Assembly (NCBI GenBank): GCA_025454395.1
Contig: JALOOM010000023.1
Coordinates: 1-47,127, forward strand
Length of the DNA: 47,127 bases
Direction of reading: 5' to 3'
DNA from: Elainella sp. Prado103
GTDB lineage: Bacteria; Cyanobacteriota; Cyanobacteriia; Elainellales; Elainellaceae
The notes beneath the pieces were generated by a model. The model was given only the letters and a program-made list of their open reading frames with translations. It ran no database searches and had not been told where the DNA came from. Made by a program: the position numbers and the translations under genes. Within the stretch, counting starts at the first letter, position 1, and every line of letters begins with the position of its first letter. Shown piece after piece: positions 17,787-27,997 of the stretch.

Positions 17787-17868
17787 TGGGCCGGGCTGGA
17801 TTTGAACCAGCGTAGGCGTAGCCAGCGGATTTACAGTCCGCCCCCATTAACCACTCGGGCACCGACCC
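17787..17868 (-). tRNA. tRNA-Tyr (anticodon GTA)
   Basis: Class II tRNA on the minus strand. Acceptor GGGTCGG pairs with CCGGCCC. The anticodon arm is GCGGA-CTGTAAA-TCCGC, giving GTA. A long variable arm (TGGCTACGCC) precedes the T arm GCTGG-TTCAAAT-CCAGC. It lies 73 bp upstream of tRNA-Thr on the same strand and may share its transcript. CCA is not encoded. Confidence 0.95.
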
Positions 17869-18004
17869 TCTCCATCCACGATTACTAATGCTAACACACT
17901 TATTTTTGAATTGGGGAAATTCGCCCGATGAATTTTGCAGCTTTTTTCTGTGAGTCGGAAATTGGGTTGGCGATGGCGATCGGGCGGCTTGGTTGGCGGG
18001 TGGA

Positions 18005-19210
<1,206 letters not shown>

Positions 19211-21409
19211 CTAGTTCCCGGCGTTCTGCGATCGGGTGTCCTGCGATCGATCGGTGCGGATAATATAGCCCATATCATCGATTGTGATAGGGGTAGCTGG
19301 AAAGTCTTGCTGCGTGAGATTGCGAATTAGTACCACACTCCGGAAGTAATCATCCAGGCGAGGCACTCCATCGGCGGTGAGAGCGACCGGAATAATCCGC
19401 CCACCAACGAAATCTCCTGCCGCGTTCAGTTGAGCGGTCAGAATCAGCGAATCCCCTAAGGCTCCTACCGTGGAGAGAGTTTTGTAGCCGACAAAATTCC
19501 CCAGTGAATAGGCGATCAACTTGTCTTGATAGACTTCTAAGGCCCGTGGCACATGTGGCCCATGGCCCAGCACCAAATCGGCACCTTGATCGATCATGCC
19601 CCGAGCGAATGCGACCAGATTCCCCCGATCTTCGCCAAAAAAGTATTCGGTTTCATTGCGAGTATGCACCTGATCCGATCCTTCTGCTCCGGCATGAACC
19701 GAAATCACGACAATTTTTGCCTTTTGTTTGGCCTCTCGCACCAGAGCTCCGCCTGCTTCCAGGTCATGCATCAGGTTGTGATCGGGCAAATAGCTGAAGC
19801 CAATGAAGGCGATCGGCACATTATTCGCCAGGGTGTAGACAATTTGGCCTTTTTGCCCCACCGCTTTCATGCCTGCCTGTTCGATATGGGCGATCGTGTC
19901 TGCAAAGCCTGGTTCGCCAAAATCCATTGAGTGGTTATTTGCGACACTGAGCACATCAAACCCCAGTTCTTTGAGCATTTGAGCATAGACGGGCGGTGTG
20001 CGGAAGGCGAATGTCATGCCCTGACTGGTATCTTTGGCAGAGTCGGGATGGGTGGTTAACGTACTCTCAAAATTGCCAAATAGGAGATCGGCTTCTCCTA
20101 AAAAGGGCTTGATGTTACCAAACAAAAATTCCCGTTCGGCATTGAGGGCTTCTCCAGCTTCAGTGGGGAGGGAGGCGGCTCCCGAATAGTTGCTACCCGG
20201 AATCATATCGCCTACAGCCTTGAGGGTGACGGCAACTTCTGTGGCACTGGTCGGATCGGGTAGATTCGCTGACGGGGGAATCGGGGAGCGGGTGGGAGTT
20301 GAGGCAGATTCGATCGACGGTGTGGCAACAGGAGGCAATCGCACTGGAGATGGAAAGGCTGCCAGGTTCGAGTCTAGAGGGATCGAGGTAGGTGACTCGC
20401 CGATCGGTTGATGCGCGGTTTGATTCCCGTCATGCGGGATTGCTGGCTGGGCAGAATTGACTTGATCCACTGGAGTTGTTTGAGGATCTAGCTTGAAGCG
20501 AGCAACGGCAGGGTTATCTGCTGAGTGGGAGTCAGGGAGCTCGGCAACAGGGGGAATGGCAACAGGGGGAATGGCAACAGGGGGATTCGCGTCTGAGTTG
20601 CGATCGATATTATTGCGATCGATATTATTGCGATTAACCGCCCCATCCATGATATCGATCCCAGTATCAGCGTCCAGTTCAGAGCCTTCAAAATGTCGCA
20701 GTAAACTCAATCCGGCTCCCAGTCCTAAACTGGCGGCAAAGAGAGACAAAACCAGCGATCGATCGATTTTGACTGCTGATAGTTTTAGGGTTGGTACTTT
20801 GAGCGATGACCACCAAACTGGGACTTGCGGCAATTCAATGCCCTGCCACCCAAAAGTTGCGATCGCCTGGGGAGGATCGGATGCCATCGCAGCGTTTGAA
20901 GCTGTATCTGAAGCAGCATTTGAAGCTGTATCTGAAATCGCTATCTTTGAAACAGCACCTGAGATCGCTGTATCTGAGGCTGTATCTGAGATCGCTGTAT
21001 CTGAAGCAGTATTTGAAGCTGTATTTGAGATCGCGACATCAAAAACCGCATCTGCAACAGTAGTAGAAGTGGTTGCAGCAGGTTTGCTCAGAACCCAGTC
21101 GGGCTCGACCATACGAAACACCTGCACCCAAGCCGGTTGCAGTAGCCCCCGTTGCCGCCCATACACTTGCAATTGGCGGATTGAAGCAGCACCCAAACAA
21201 AGCACCGCCGCATACACCACCCTGGCATAGGTTTGGCGATCAGGCGGTTGCTGAGACTCCAATAACACATGCAGACAGTAGGCTTTGCGTACCGCTTTAA
21301 CTTGGATCCCACGAGTCGTTAATGCCTGATCAATCAGTAATCCGATCGCGGGGGCATCTCCCTGTCTTGCTTGAGCGAGCACTTGCTGATGCGATTGCTG
21401 TGTTGCCAT
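19211..21409 (-). CDS. CapA-like metallophosphatase-fold protein with N-terminal cyanobacterial module
   Basis: Membrane-anchored protein with a C-terminal CapA (poly-gamma-glutamate synthesis-like) domain, about residues 390-725, with AVGDMIPGSNY, GNFESTLT, SVANNHSMDFG, VISVHAGAEG, LGHGPHVPRALE and YSLGNFVGY. CapA domains adopt a calcineurin-like fold. Residues 14-98 form a cytoplasmic module resembling the DUF1574 protein repeats at 40.6-42.1 kb. Next come a Ser/Thr/Ala low-complexity tract (AISDTAS, SNTASDTA), one membrane helix (VLSLFAASLGLGAGLSLL, near 220) and a Pro-rich linker with PPVAI repeats. The frame could open at 21484, but that extension runs into MITE copy 2, so ATG 21409 (MATQQSHQQV) is preferred. 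It is divergent from the Wzc gene. A role in surface polymer handling is inferred. Confidence 0.88.
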   Translation of the reverse strand: MATQQSHQQVLAQARQGDAPAIGLLIDQALTTRGIQVKAVRKAYCLHVLLESQQPPDRQTYARVVYAAVLCLGAASIRQLQVYGRQRGLLQPAWVQVFRMVEPDWVLSKPAATTSTTVADAVFDVAISNTASNTASDTAISDTASDTAISGAVSKIAISDTASNAASDTASNAAMASDPPQAIATFGWQGIELPQVPVWWSSLKVPTLKLSAVKIDRSLVLSLFAASLGLGAGLSLLRHFEGSELDADTGIDIMDGAVNRNNIDRNNIDRNSDANPPVAIPPVAIPPVAELPDSHSADNPAVARFKLDPQTTPVDQVNSAQPAIPHDGNQTAHQPIGESPTSIPLDSNLAAFPSPVRLPPVATPSIESASTPTRSPIPPSANLPDPTSATEVAVTLKAVGDMIPGSNYSGAASLPTEAGEALNAEREFLFGNIKPFLGEADLLFGNFESTLTTHPDSAKDTSQGMTFAFRTPPVYAQMLKELGFDVLSVANNHSMDFGEPGFADTIAHIEQAGMKAVGQKGQIVYTLANNVPIAFIGFSYLPDHNLMHDLEAGGALVREAKQKAKIVVISVHAGAEGSDQVHTRNETEYFFGEDRGNLVAFARGMIDQGADLVLGHGPHVPRALEVYQDKLIAYSLGNFVGYKTLSTVGALGDSLILTAQLNAAGDFVGGRIIPVALTADGVPRLDDYFRSVVLIRNLTQQDFPATPITIDDMGYIIRTDRSQDTRSQNAGN

Positions 21410-21446
21410 ACTGCTGGATCGCTTGAAATCTTCAAAAGGGGAACTA

Positions 21447-21602
21447 CCGGATTGACTGACAAATTTTTTCCTCTCATCCCTCAATTCCTTCTCTCACCAG
21501 GGGTGAAGGGACTTCAAATCAAAATCTGGTTTGAAAGCTCCTTGCCTGCTCTGGGAGAGGGGTGAGGGTGAGGGCGGGTTTAAGTTTGGGCAGTCAATCA
21601 GG
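21447..21602. mobile_element. MITE-like element, copy 2 (156 bp, inverted relative to copy 1)
   Basis: The reverse complement aligns along its length with 14064-14234. The landmarks are GATTGACTG, CACCCCTCTCCCAGAGCAGG, CTTTC-AACCAGATT, GAGAAGG and GAGGGATGAG. Terminal inverted repeats are imperfect (CCGGATTGACTGAC against CCTGATTGACTGCC). AGGGGAA occurs at 21437-21443 and 21600-21606, a possible eroded target duplication, though the left copy is a few bases outside the repeat. It sits between the divergent CapA and Wzc genes and overlaps the upstream extension of the CapA frame. The rest of 21603-22166 holds no convincing gene. Confidence 0.78.
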
Positions 21603-22166
21603 GGAAATTACTCTAATTCTGCCAATCACTGAACGATCGCGAAATGAAAGTCTCATTATAATTTGGCGGCAGAAAAATGAGCTACCCATTTGTAGTGCCC
21701 CATTGGTTGGAATTCCTGACGATCCACAGAATCGGGTTTCTGGCAATGATGATTGTCAACCAGGGAATCAACTTCACGAAAAATTCATTGATTCTACGGA
21801 TGTGGTTAATTTTTGGGGGAGAAATCTGCCACCCCTTGCGCTCTTTTGTCATCCAGATTACCTATTAGCTATGTAACTTCAGGGATTATCAGGATGTGAT
21901 TTAAATCCTGTTAACCTGTCACCTCCTTGTTTATACTGAGGATGCCTGGAACGAATCTCGTCGCTAAGCTGGCAAAACCTGTTGAATGCTAGATGCGTCG
22001 ATCGATTCCAGCCTCGTTCCAAATGTGTGCCTGTTGGATCCCTTAGGGGTTAAAAAGACTTGCTGCTGAGTGTGTTGAATTGTTGTAGACCCACAGGAGG
22101 GTCTGCTGAATCTGGTCATCTCCACACGCAAAGTTCGGCAAACGCCTCATTTTTGGCATCGTCAAT

Positions 22167-24392
22167 ATGCAGCCTAAGGATTACACAGAAGAGTTGGATC
22201 TCCAAAAGTATTGGTTGGTTCTCAAACGCCGCTGGTTACCAGCAACAGGGATTTTTGGCCTCGTCATGACCCTTTCAGCAGTGGCCGCTGTGCTGCAGAA
22301 ACCTAGCTATACTGCAACGGCCAGCCTACTGGTTGAAGCTGATCGCAGTTCCTCTTTGGTGGGGTTAACGGATGTTGAAACGGGAGAACTTCGCTCCCTT
22401 GCCACCAACAATAGTCCCGTGGAAACCCAGGCAGAAATTCTGCGCTCAGACGCGATCGTCAAAGCCACGGCAACAGCTCTCAATCAGGCAAGGCAACTCG
22501 ATGAACCCCTGACCCCAAAAGCGATCTCAGAAGGGCTGAAGGTCAAAAACGTACCTAGCACGGATGTATTAGAAATTTCCTTTACTCATGATGATCCAGA
22601 GATGGCGGCCCGAGTCGTCAATCGGATCGTTGAAGCATACATTAGAAGTAATATTGATGCGAACCGAGCTGAAACTGCGGCTGCGCGTGAATTTATTAGC
22701 AGGCAACTCCCATCGGTAGAGGCCTCAGTTCGGGCTGCCGAGCTGGCTTTGCGACAATTTAAGGAAGCAAATCAGATCGTGGCACTCGACTCAGAAGCGG
22801 AAGCTGCGGTGAATTTGATCGCATCGCTGGATCAAAAAATTGCTGATTCTCAATCTGAGCTGGCTAAAATTGCCACTCGCTCGCAGGCGTTAAGAAACCA
22901 GTTGGGGATGGATGCTCAGCAAGCGGCGATCATGGCTTCTCTGAGCCAAACCCCAGGGGTGCAGGAAGTTCTCCAGCAGTATCAGGCAGTGCAGAGCCAG
23001 TTAGCGATCGAACAAGCTCGTTATCGATCGTCTCACCCTACGGTGGCGGGGCTCCAGCGTCAGGCTGATTCCCTCCGCACCCTCTTGCAACAGCGGGTAG
23101 AACAGGTCTTAGGCAGTCAAGGATTGAATGTGCCAGAAGGCGGTTTACAACTGGGGCGTTTACGAGAAGATCTGACAGCAGACTTAATCGATGCGGAAAT
23201 TGAGCGAGCGAGTCTCACCACTCAAACGGCAGCCTTACGCCAAATGTTGTCTGGCTATCGCGATCGAGCTAGTGTGTTACCGCGCTTAGCTCAGACTCAG
23301 AGCGAACTCCAACGCAAGTTAGCCGCTGCCCAATCGACTTACGAAACCCTGTTGACCCGTTTACAAGAAGTGCAGGTTGCCGAAAACCAGAATGTTGGGA
23401 ATGCCCGGATTATTTCCGATGCCTCTTTGCCCGAACAGCCAATGGGCCCGAGCAGCAAGCTATTTATTATTGCTGGTGGGATGGCCGGGTTACTGTTGGC
23501 AGTCGCAACGGCATTTCTGATCGACCTGTGCGATCGATCGGTCAAAACCGTGCAAGAGGCGCGTCAATTGTTTGGCTATACTTTGTTAGGGTTAATTCCT
23601 ACCCATCACAAGCCCCACTCGCGAAAATTGGCCGATCCATCTGCAGTACGCATTTTCCCGCGTGATTTGCCTCGATCGGCGATCAGCGAAGCCTATCACA
23701 TGTTGCAAGCCAACCTGAAATTCCTCAGCTCTGACAAAGAACTACGGGTGATTGTGGTGACCAGCTCTGTGGCGGGGGAAGGAAAGTCTACGATCGCGGC
23801 AAATCTGGCGGCTTCAGCGGCTCAAGTCGGACGACGAGTATTGTTAGTCGATGCGGATATGCGCTATCCCCAACAACACCATATTTGGGATCTGATTAAC
23901 ACGGGTGGATTGAGCAATGTGATTGTAGGGCAACAGGAGTTAAACAATGCGATCCAGCCAGCAATGCCAGGGCTTGATGTCTTACCCGCTGGTATTGTGC
24001 CACCGAACCCGGTTGCCTTACTCGATTCAAAACGGATGGCATCCCTGATGGAAACCTTTGCCGATAGTTACGATCTGGTGATTCTCGATACACCCCCATT
24101 GGTTGGGGTGGCCGATGCTGCCATTCTCGGTAAAATGTCTGATGGCATTCTCATGGTTGTTCGTCCTGGCGTGGTTGATTCAGTTGGAGCCACTGCGGCT
24201 AAAGAATATCTCTTGCAATCTCATCAACCCATTCTGGGGCTAGTTGCCAACGGGATCACAATGGAGAAGGAGCGAGATGGCTATTTCTATCATCATCGTG
24301 AGCAAATTGGTTCCGAAACTGGATCCTTTCCTAAGAGTCTGCCATTCAGGGTGATGCAACGGGAAAGTGAACCCGATCGACTCCAAAAGTAA
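22167..24392 (+). CDS. Wzc-type polysaccharide chain-length regulator / BY-kinase
   Basis: Inner-membrane polysaccharide co-polymerase fused to a bacterial tyrosine kinase. A Wzz domain opens the protein (YWLVLKRRWLPATGIFGLVM helix near 18-40, then SLLVEADRSS). A long periplasmic coiled-coil region spans about 170-410 (VEASVRAAELALRQFKEANQ). The second helix is near 428-450 (LFIIAGGMAGLLLAVATAFL). The kinase has Walker A VAGEGKSTIAAN (about 536), Walker A' RVLLVDADMR (about 557) and Walker B DLVILDTPPL (about 637). The C-terminal tyrosine cluster is short (GYFYHH). It is followed by the Wza-type exporter and the initiating sugar transferase, forming an export locus. Confidence 0.95.
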   Translation: MQPKDYTEELDLQKYWLVLKRRWLPATGIFGLVMTLSAVAAVLQKPSYTATASLLVEADRSSSLVGLTDVETGELRSLATNNSPVETQAEILRSDAIVKATATALNQARQLDEPLTPKAISEGLKVKNVPSTDVLEISFTHDDPEMAARVVNRIVEAYIRSNIDANRAETAAAREFISRQLPSVEASVRAAELALRQFKEANQIVALDSEAEAAVNLIASLDQKIADSQSELAKIATRSQALRNQLGMDAQQAAIMASLSQTPGVQEVLQQYQAVQSQLAIEQARYRSSHPTVAGLQRQADSLRTLLQQRVEQVLGSQGLNVPEGGLQLGRLREDLTADLIDAEIERASLTTQTAALRQMLSGYRDRASVLPRLAQTQSELQRKLAAAQSTYETLLTRLQEVQVAENQNVGNARIISDASLPEQPMGPSSKLFIIAGGMAGLLLAVATAFLIDLCDRSVKTVQEARQLFGYTLLGLIPTHHKPHSRKLADPSAVRIFPRDLPRSAISEAYHMLQANLKFLSSDKELRVIVVTSSVAGEGKSTIAANLAASAAQVGRRVLLVDADMRYPQQHHIWDLINTGGLSNVIVGQQELNNAIQPAMPGLDVLPAGIVPPNPVALLDSKRMASLMETFADSYDLVILDTPPLVGVADAAILGKMSDGILMVVRPGVVDSVGATAAKEYLLQSHQPILGLVANGITMEKERDGYFYHHREQIGSETGSFPKSLPFRVMQRESEPDRLQK

Positions 24393-24490
24393 CCTTTGAT
24401 CCATCAGTATTCATTAGGTATTCATTCAGTATTCATTGGCAATTGGCTGACTCATCCTCTTTAACTCGCTTATTTTTCTATCTTTGCATA

Positions 24491-25750
24491 ATGCTGAATT
24501 CTGCTTTACTCACATGTTTTCGCTGCGGTACAATCGGAACCTTATTTTCTAATGCGATATTTTCTGGCGTGATCTGTTCTGGTGTCATCTATTTGGGTTC
24601 AAGCTCAATTGCCCATGCCCAGTTGATGCAACCTCAATCCAGGCAACTTCAATCCAGGCAACCTCAAGCGCCTCAAGCGCAAATCTTGCCATCTGAAACT
24701 TTGCCATTTGAAACTTTGCCATCTGAAACTTTGCCATCTGAAACTTTGCCATCTCAGCCTGCTATACAACTTCAACCGATCGATCAATCGCCGCTTCGTT
24801 CTAGTGCAGAAGCCTCTCTGAGTCTAGAATCCGTCGTTTTTCCGCTAGGTTATGCTCTCGGCAGTGGTGATCAGGTTGAAATTACGGTTTTCGGTTATGA
24901 GGAATATGCGGGAACCCATGTCATTCTGCCCGATGGTACGATCGCTCTACCTGTACTAGGCACAGTGCAAGCCAGTGGTTTAACCCCGCAACAACTCGCA
25001 CAATCTCTAACGATCAAGCTGCAATCTCTGCTGGTCGATCCGGTGGTGACAGTTAATTTATCCCAACTGCGATCGGTCAATGTGACGGTAGCGGGAGCAG
25101 TGCAGCGTCCTGGGCCGATCCGGTTTGATCGCAACCAGAATACGTCCAATCCGGATGAAGTTTCTGAAATGCCGGTCGTTGCCTCGGCTCTGATGCAGGC
25201 AGGCGGTGTGACGCAGAATGCAGATATTCGTCAAGTTACCTTACGGCGATCGTTGCCGAATGGCGAAGTATACGAAACGACGATCAATTTGTGGGACGCG
25301 ATCACCAACGGTAGTGTCCTGCAGAATTTTGCGCTTCAGGATGGAGACTCGGTTTATGTTCCGCAGCTTGCCCATGCCGATGCGATCGATCGGAGGTTGC
25401 TGTCTCGCTCAAGTTTTGCACCAGAAACCATTCGCGTTCGTGTGGTCGGAGAGGTAAAACAGCCTGGGGAAATTTTGGTGCCGCCGGATGGTTCCCTGGC
25501 AAGTGCCGTCGCGATTGCCGGTGGCCCAACGGCCGATGCTCGCCTCAGCGAAGTGGTGTATGTGCATAGAAATGAATCAGGGGAAATAGAACGACAAATC
25601 ATCGATCTGAGCAATCTCACCGATGACTACCAAATTCAAGCAGGAGATGTGGTCATTGTGCCAAAGAAAAATGTCTCTTCCGTGCTCGATTTTGCCGCCC
25701 GTCTAGTGGGGCCATTGGGCTTACTGCTAGGCATTCCTGGCATGTTTTAG
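24491..25750 (+). CDS. Wza-type outer-membrane polysaccharide export protein
   Basis: Secreted polysaccharide export protein that forms the outer-membrane/periplasmic channel. An N-terminal signal region has a hydrophobic stretch ending ...SSSIAHAQ (cleavage after AHA). Then comes a Gln/Pro-rich segment with a repeated LPSET motif encoded by a 15-bp tandem repeat. The Poly_export domain follows (YALGSGDQVEITVFGYEEY, LPVLGTVQASGLT), with two SLBB domains (VNVTVAGAVQRPGPI near residue 195 and IRVRVVGEVKQPGEI near 315). The C-terminus is hydrophobic (LLLGIPGMF). A TTG at 24443 could add 16 residues; ATG 24491 gives a better signal peptide. It starts about 100 bp after Wzc. Confidence 0.93.
   Translation: MLNSALLTCFRCGTIGTLFSNAIFSGVICSGVIYLGSSSIAHAQLMQPQSRQLQSRQPQAPQAQILPSETLPFETLPSETLPSETLPSQPAIQLQPIDQSPLRSSAEASLSLESVVFPLGYALGSGDQVEITVFGYEEYAGTHVILPDGTIALPVLGTVQASGLTPQQLAQSLTIKLQSLLVDPVVTVNLSQLRSVNVTVAGAVQRPGPIRFDRNQNTSNPDEVSEMPVVASALMQAGGVTQNADIRQVTLRRSLPNGEVYETTINLWDAITNGSVLQNFALQDGDSVYVPQLAHADAIDRRLLSRSSFAPETIRVRVVGEVKQPGEILVPPDGSLASAVAIAGGPTADARLSEVVYVHRNESGEIERQIIDLSNLTDDYQIQAGDVVIVPKKNVSSVLDFAARLVGPLGLLLGIPGMF
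24686..24745 (+). repeat. Four copies of a 15-bp coding tandem repeat (LPSET)
   Basis: TTGCCATCTGAAACT repeats at 24686, 24701 (one change), 24716 and 24731, with a degenerate fifth unit to 24760. The period is a multiple of three, so copy-number changes keep the exporter gene in frame and only lengthen or shorten the segment after the signal peptide. Confidence 0.95.
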
Positions 25751-25847
25751 CTGGATCCTGAGTCGTCACTGTTGGGGCTGAGTTTCATTTTTACTTGAAG
25801 AGTGTCACTGTTGGGTCTGAAATTGTCCTGTCCTGAAATCGTCCTGT

Positions 25848-25931
25848 CCTGAAATCGTCACTCTTTTACCTGAAATCGTCACTCTTTTACCTGAAATCGC
25901 CACTCTTCTACCTGAAATCGTCACTGTTTAT
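25848..25931. repeat. Four copies of a 21-bp tandem repeat
   Basis: CCTGAAATCGTCACTCTTTTA is repeated at 25848, 25869, 25890 and 25911 with few changes, followed by a partial fifth unit. Shorter related fragments (GTCACTGTTGGG, CCTGTCCTGAAATC) precede it. The 25751-26386 gap between the exporter and the sugar transferase otherwise shows no gene. Confidence 0.9.
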
Positions 25932-26386
25932 CCTGAGATCACCCCTGATTTAATCGTTTAATTCTGTTTGGCTAGTGGCTCGCCAGACATCACTTACCCA
26001 ATTAATCGAAGGTTCATTAGCCAACTCCTTGTCTGGCTCCAGTTATAGCAGTTGCACTACCATTCTATAAATCTTGTTTGATCCCTGTTCAGTGAGATTG
26101 TCTGACTATTCGTGCAGTGTTGTTATGTTCTGTCAATCGGTCGATCGCTTAACGTTTACCGATTGAAGTCATCCATTCTGCTGATCGTGGATCAGTCTAT
26201 TTTGCAGTGATGTTTCAGCTATGTTGGATGACTTGCTTGACCTGTTGGTGTCCTGAACCGTAAGGCTTAGCATCCTGCGAGACTACGGAAAAGTTGAGTT
26301 GTGAATAGCACAAGTTGGGTGCAGCGCCTCAGGCTGACTCAATATTTGCTTATCGACCCAGTGATAGGGTTTGGGAGGAAAAAACT

Positions 26387-27817
26387 GTGACTTCTGATTC
26401 CTTGTCAGCAAGGTTTAAGCCAGATTTACGCTCGCCAGGGTTCACTAAACTTCGCCGAGGCGTTATTTTTGCCTGGTTACGAGTTCTAATTTTGGTCTCA
26501 CTGGATGCAGCAGCGATCTCTGCGGCTTGGCGGCTTGCCGTAACTTACGGCCGACCATTGGTTTCTCAGTGGACTGCGCAGAATGGTCTACATTTTCTAC
26601 CATTTGTCTTAGCAGTTACGATCGGTGTACTTGCGGCCCGTGGTATGTATCGATCGGGGAGTAGTCGTCGAGATTATCTGGGCATCCTGAAATCAGTTAC
26701 CTTGTCTGAGATTTTGATGTTGCTTGTTGCATTTTTGTATGAACCCGATGGTTATATTTCTCGTTCTACTTTTGTCTTGTTCTGGTTGCTGAATACATTG
26801 TTGATCAATTTGGGACGTTATCTATTTGATGTAGGCACGAGCCTCTCTCGATCGCACGGGATGGCCTGTCATCCGGTTTTCCTGATCGCTGACATGGATT
26901 CTCGCGAAACCAGTCTCACATTGATTCGCCAGGAGAAGTGCTACAACATTTTGGGGGTAACGGGAGCCAGCGCGCTCGATCGATCGAATCGGGATGCCAC
27001 GTTTGAAACTTTGAGAAATCTGGGCATCGAAGAGGCATTCGTCTCCTGGAATGCGATCAAAAACCGGCTATTTCTCTGCTGGCATTTTCAGAGTGCTGGA
27101 ATCACCTTGAGAATTTTGCCCACCGATGTCGATTCGTTCTTTCCCAAATCAGAGTTTTGGACGATCGGAGGGGTGCCTTCTCTAACGGTGAAATCTCCCA
27201 TGATTGTGGGCGGGGACTATTGGGTTAAACGCGGATTCGATGTTTGTGCAGCATTGGTGGCGATCATATTACTATCACCTGTTTATTTGTTGATTGCAGC
27301 AGCCATTAAGCTCGATTCTCCTGGGCCGATTTTCTTTCGTCAAACTCGGATTGGGCTGCATGGGCGCAGATTCAAAGTCTGGAAATTCCGCACCATGGTG
27401 GCGAATGCGGATCAATTGCAGGCAGCCTTGGAAAAACAGAATGAAATGCAGGATGGAGTTCTGTTCAAAATGAAGCAGGATCCGCGGATCACCAAATTGG
27501 GTGGATTTCTGCGGCAATATAGCCTGGATGAACTGCCCCAATTGTTTAATGTGGTCATGGGAGAAATGAGTCTGGTTGGTCCGCGCCCCTTGCCGGTACG
27601 AGATGTAGAACGCTTCAAGGAACGCCATTATATTCGCCAAGAAGTGCTGCCAGGAATTACTGGACTGTGGCAAGTTTCGGGGCGATCGAACATCACTGAC
27701 TTTGAACAGGCCGTTGATCTTGATATTAGCTACATTGCCAACTGGTCATTGTGCTTAGATCTCTCGATCTTGCTAAAAACGGTGAAGGTTGTGTTGTTTC
27801 GAGATGGAGCGTACTAA
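26387..27817 (+). CDS. Initiating sugar transferase (polyprenyl-phosphate glycosylphosphotransferase)
   Basis: Membrane enzyme that transfers a sugar-1-phosphate to a polyprenyl-phosphate carrier, the first step of exopolysaccharide repeat-unit synthesis. The N-terminal half has four or five hydrophobic segments (VLILVSLDAAAISAAWRLAV, FLPFVLAVTIGVLAARGMY) and a nucleotide-binding-like core. The C-terminal bacterial sugar transferase domain starts at VKRGFDVCAALVAIILLSP and includes DSPGPIFFRQTRIG, KVWKFRTM, YSLDELPQLFNVVMGEMSLVG, PRP and GITGLWQVSGRS. The frame could begin with TTG 26315, but GTG 26387 has GGGAGG 8 bp upstream, giving 476 residues. The sugar is not identified. A strong terminator follows. 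Confidence 0.93.
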   Translation: MTSDSLSARFKPDLRSPGFTKLRRGVIFAWLRVLILVSLDAAAISAAWRLAVTYGRPLVSQWTAQNGLHFLPFVLAVTIGVLAARGMYRSGSSRRDYLGILKSVTLSEILMLLVAFLYEPDGYISRSTFVLFWLLNTLLINLGRYLFDVGTSLSRSHGMACHPVFLIADMDSRETSLTLIRQEKCYNILGVTGASALDRSNRDATFETLRNLGIEEAFVSWNAIKNRLFLCWHFQSAGITLRILPTDVDSFFPKSEFWTIGGVPSLTVKSPMIVGGDYWVKRGFDVCAALVAIILLSPVYLLIAAAIKLDSPGPIFFRQTRIGLHGRRFKVWKFRTMVANADQLQAALEKQNEMQDGVLFKMKQDPRITKLGGFLRQYSLDELPQLFNVVMGEMSLVGPRPLPVRDVERFKERHYIRQEVLPGITGLWQVSGRSNITDFEQAVDLDISYIANWSLCLDLSILLKTVKVVLFRDGAY

Positions 27818-27865
27818 AGTTTTCACAGAATTCTGTAACTTAGGATTCTTTCCTTCGAGTTGTAG

Positions 27866-27892
27866 GGGTTGACTCTGAGTCAGCCCTTTTTT
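27866..27892 (+). terminator. Rho-independent terminator after the sugar transferase
   Basis: GGGTTGACT and AGTCAGCCC form a 9-bp stem (one G-T pair) with loop CTG, followed by TTTTTT. It ends the polysaccharide transcript 49 bp past the stop. Confidence 0.9.
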
Positions 27893-27931
27893 AATTGAAC
27901 TTTGGGTTTCGGTGTGATCAGCAGTTATCAT

Positions 27932-27964
27932 GTTTTACCGATAGCCTGTTTTTACCGATAGCCT
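27932..27964. repeat. Tandem duplication upstream of mnmH
   Basis: GTTTTACCGATAGCCT is followed by GTTTTTACCGATAGCCT (one extra T). CCTGTTTGATTTC is then duplicated between about 27962 and 27990. The second duplication runs across the most upstream possible mnmH start (TTG 27983). Confidence 0.8.
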
Positions 27965-27997
27965 GTTTGATTTCCTGCCTGTTTGATTTCTGACCCT

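Noticed and set aside
20493-21230. 245-residue frame antisense to the CapA-like gene
   Set aside because: Mirror of the Ser/Thr/Ala and Pro-rich repeats of the real gene; the sense strand has clear CapA motifs.
21562-21876. Two overlapping short frames upstream of the Wzc gene
   Set aside because: The first starts in MITE copy 2; neither has a start signal or recognisable sequence, and they compete in the same DNA.
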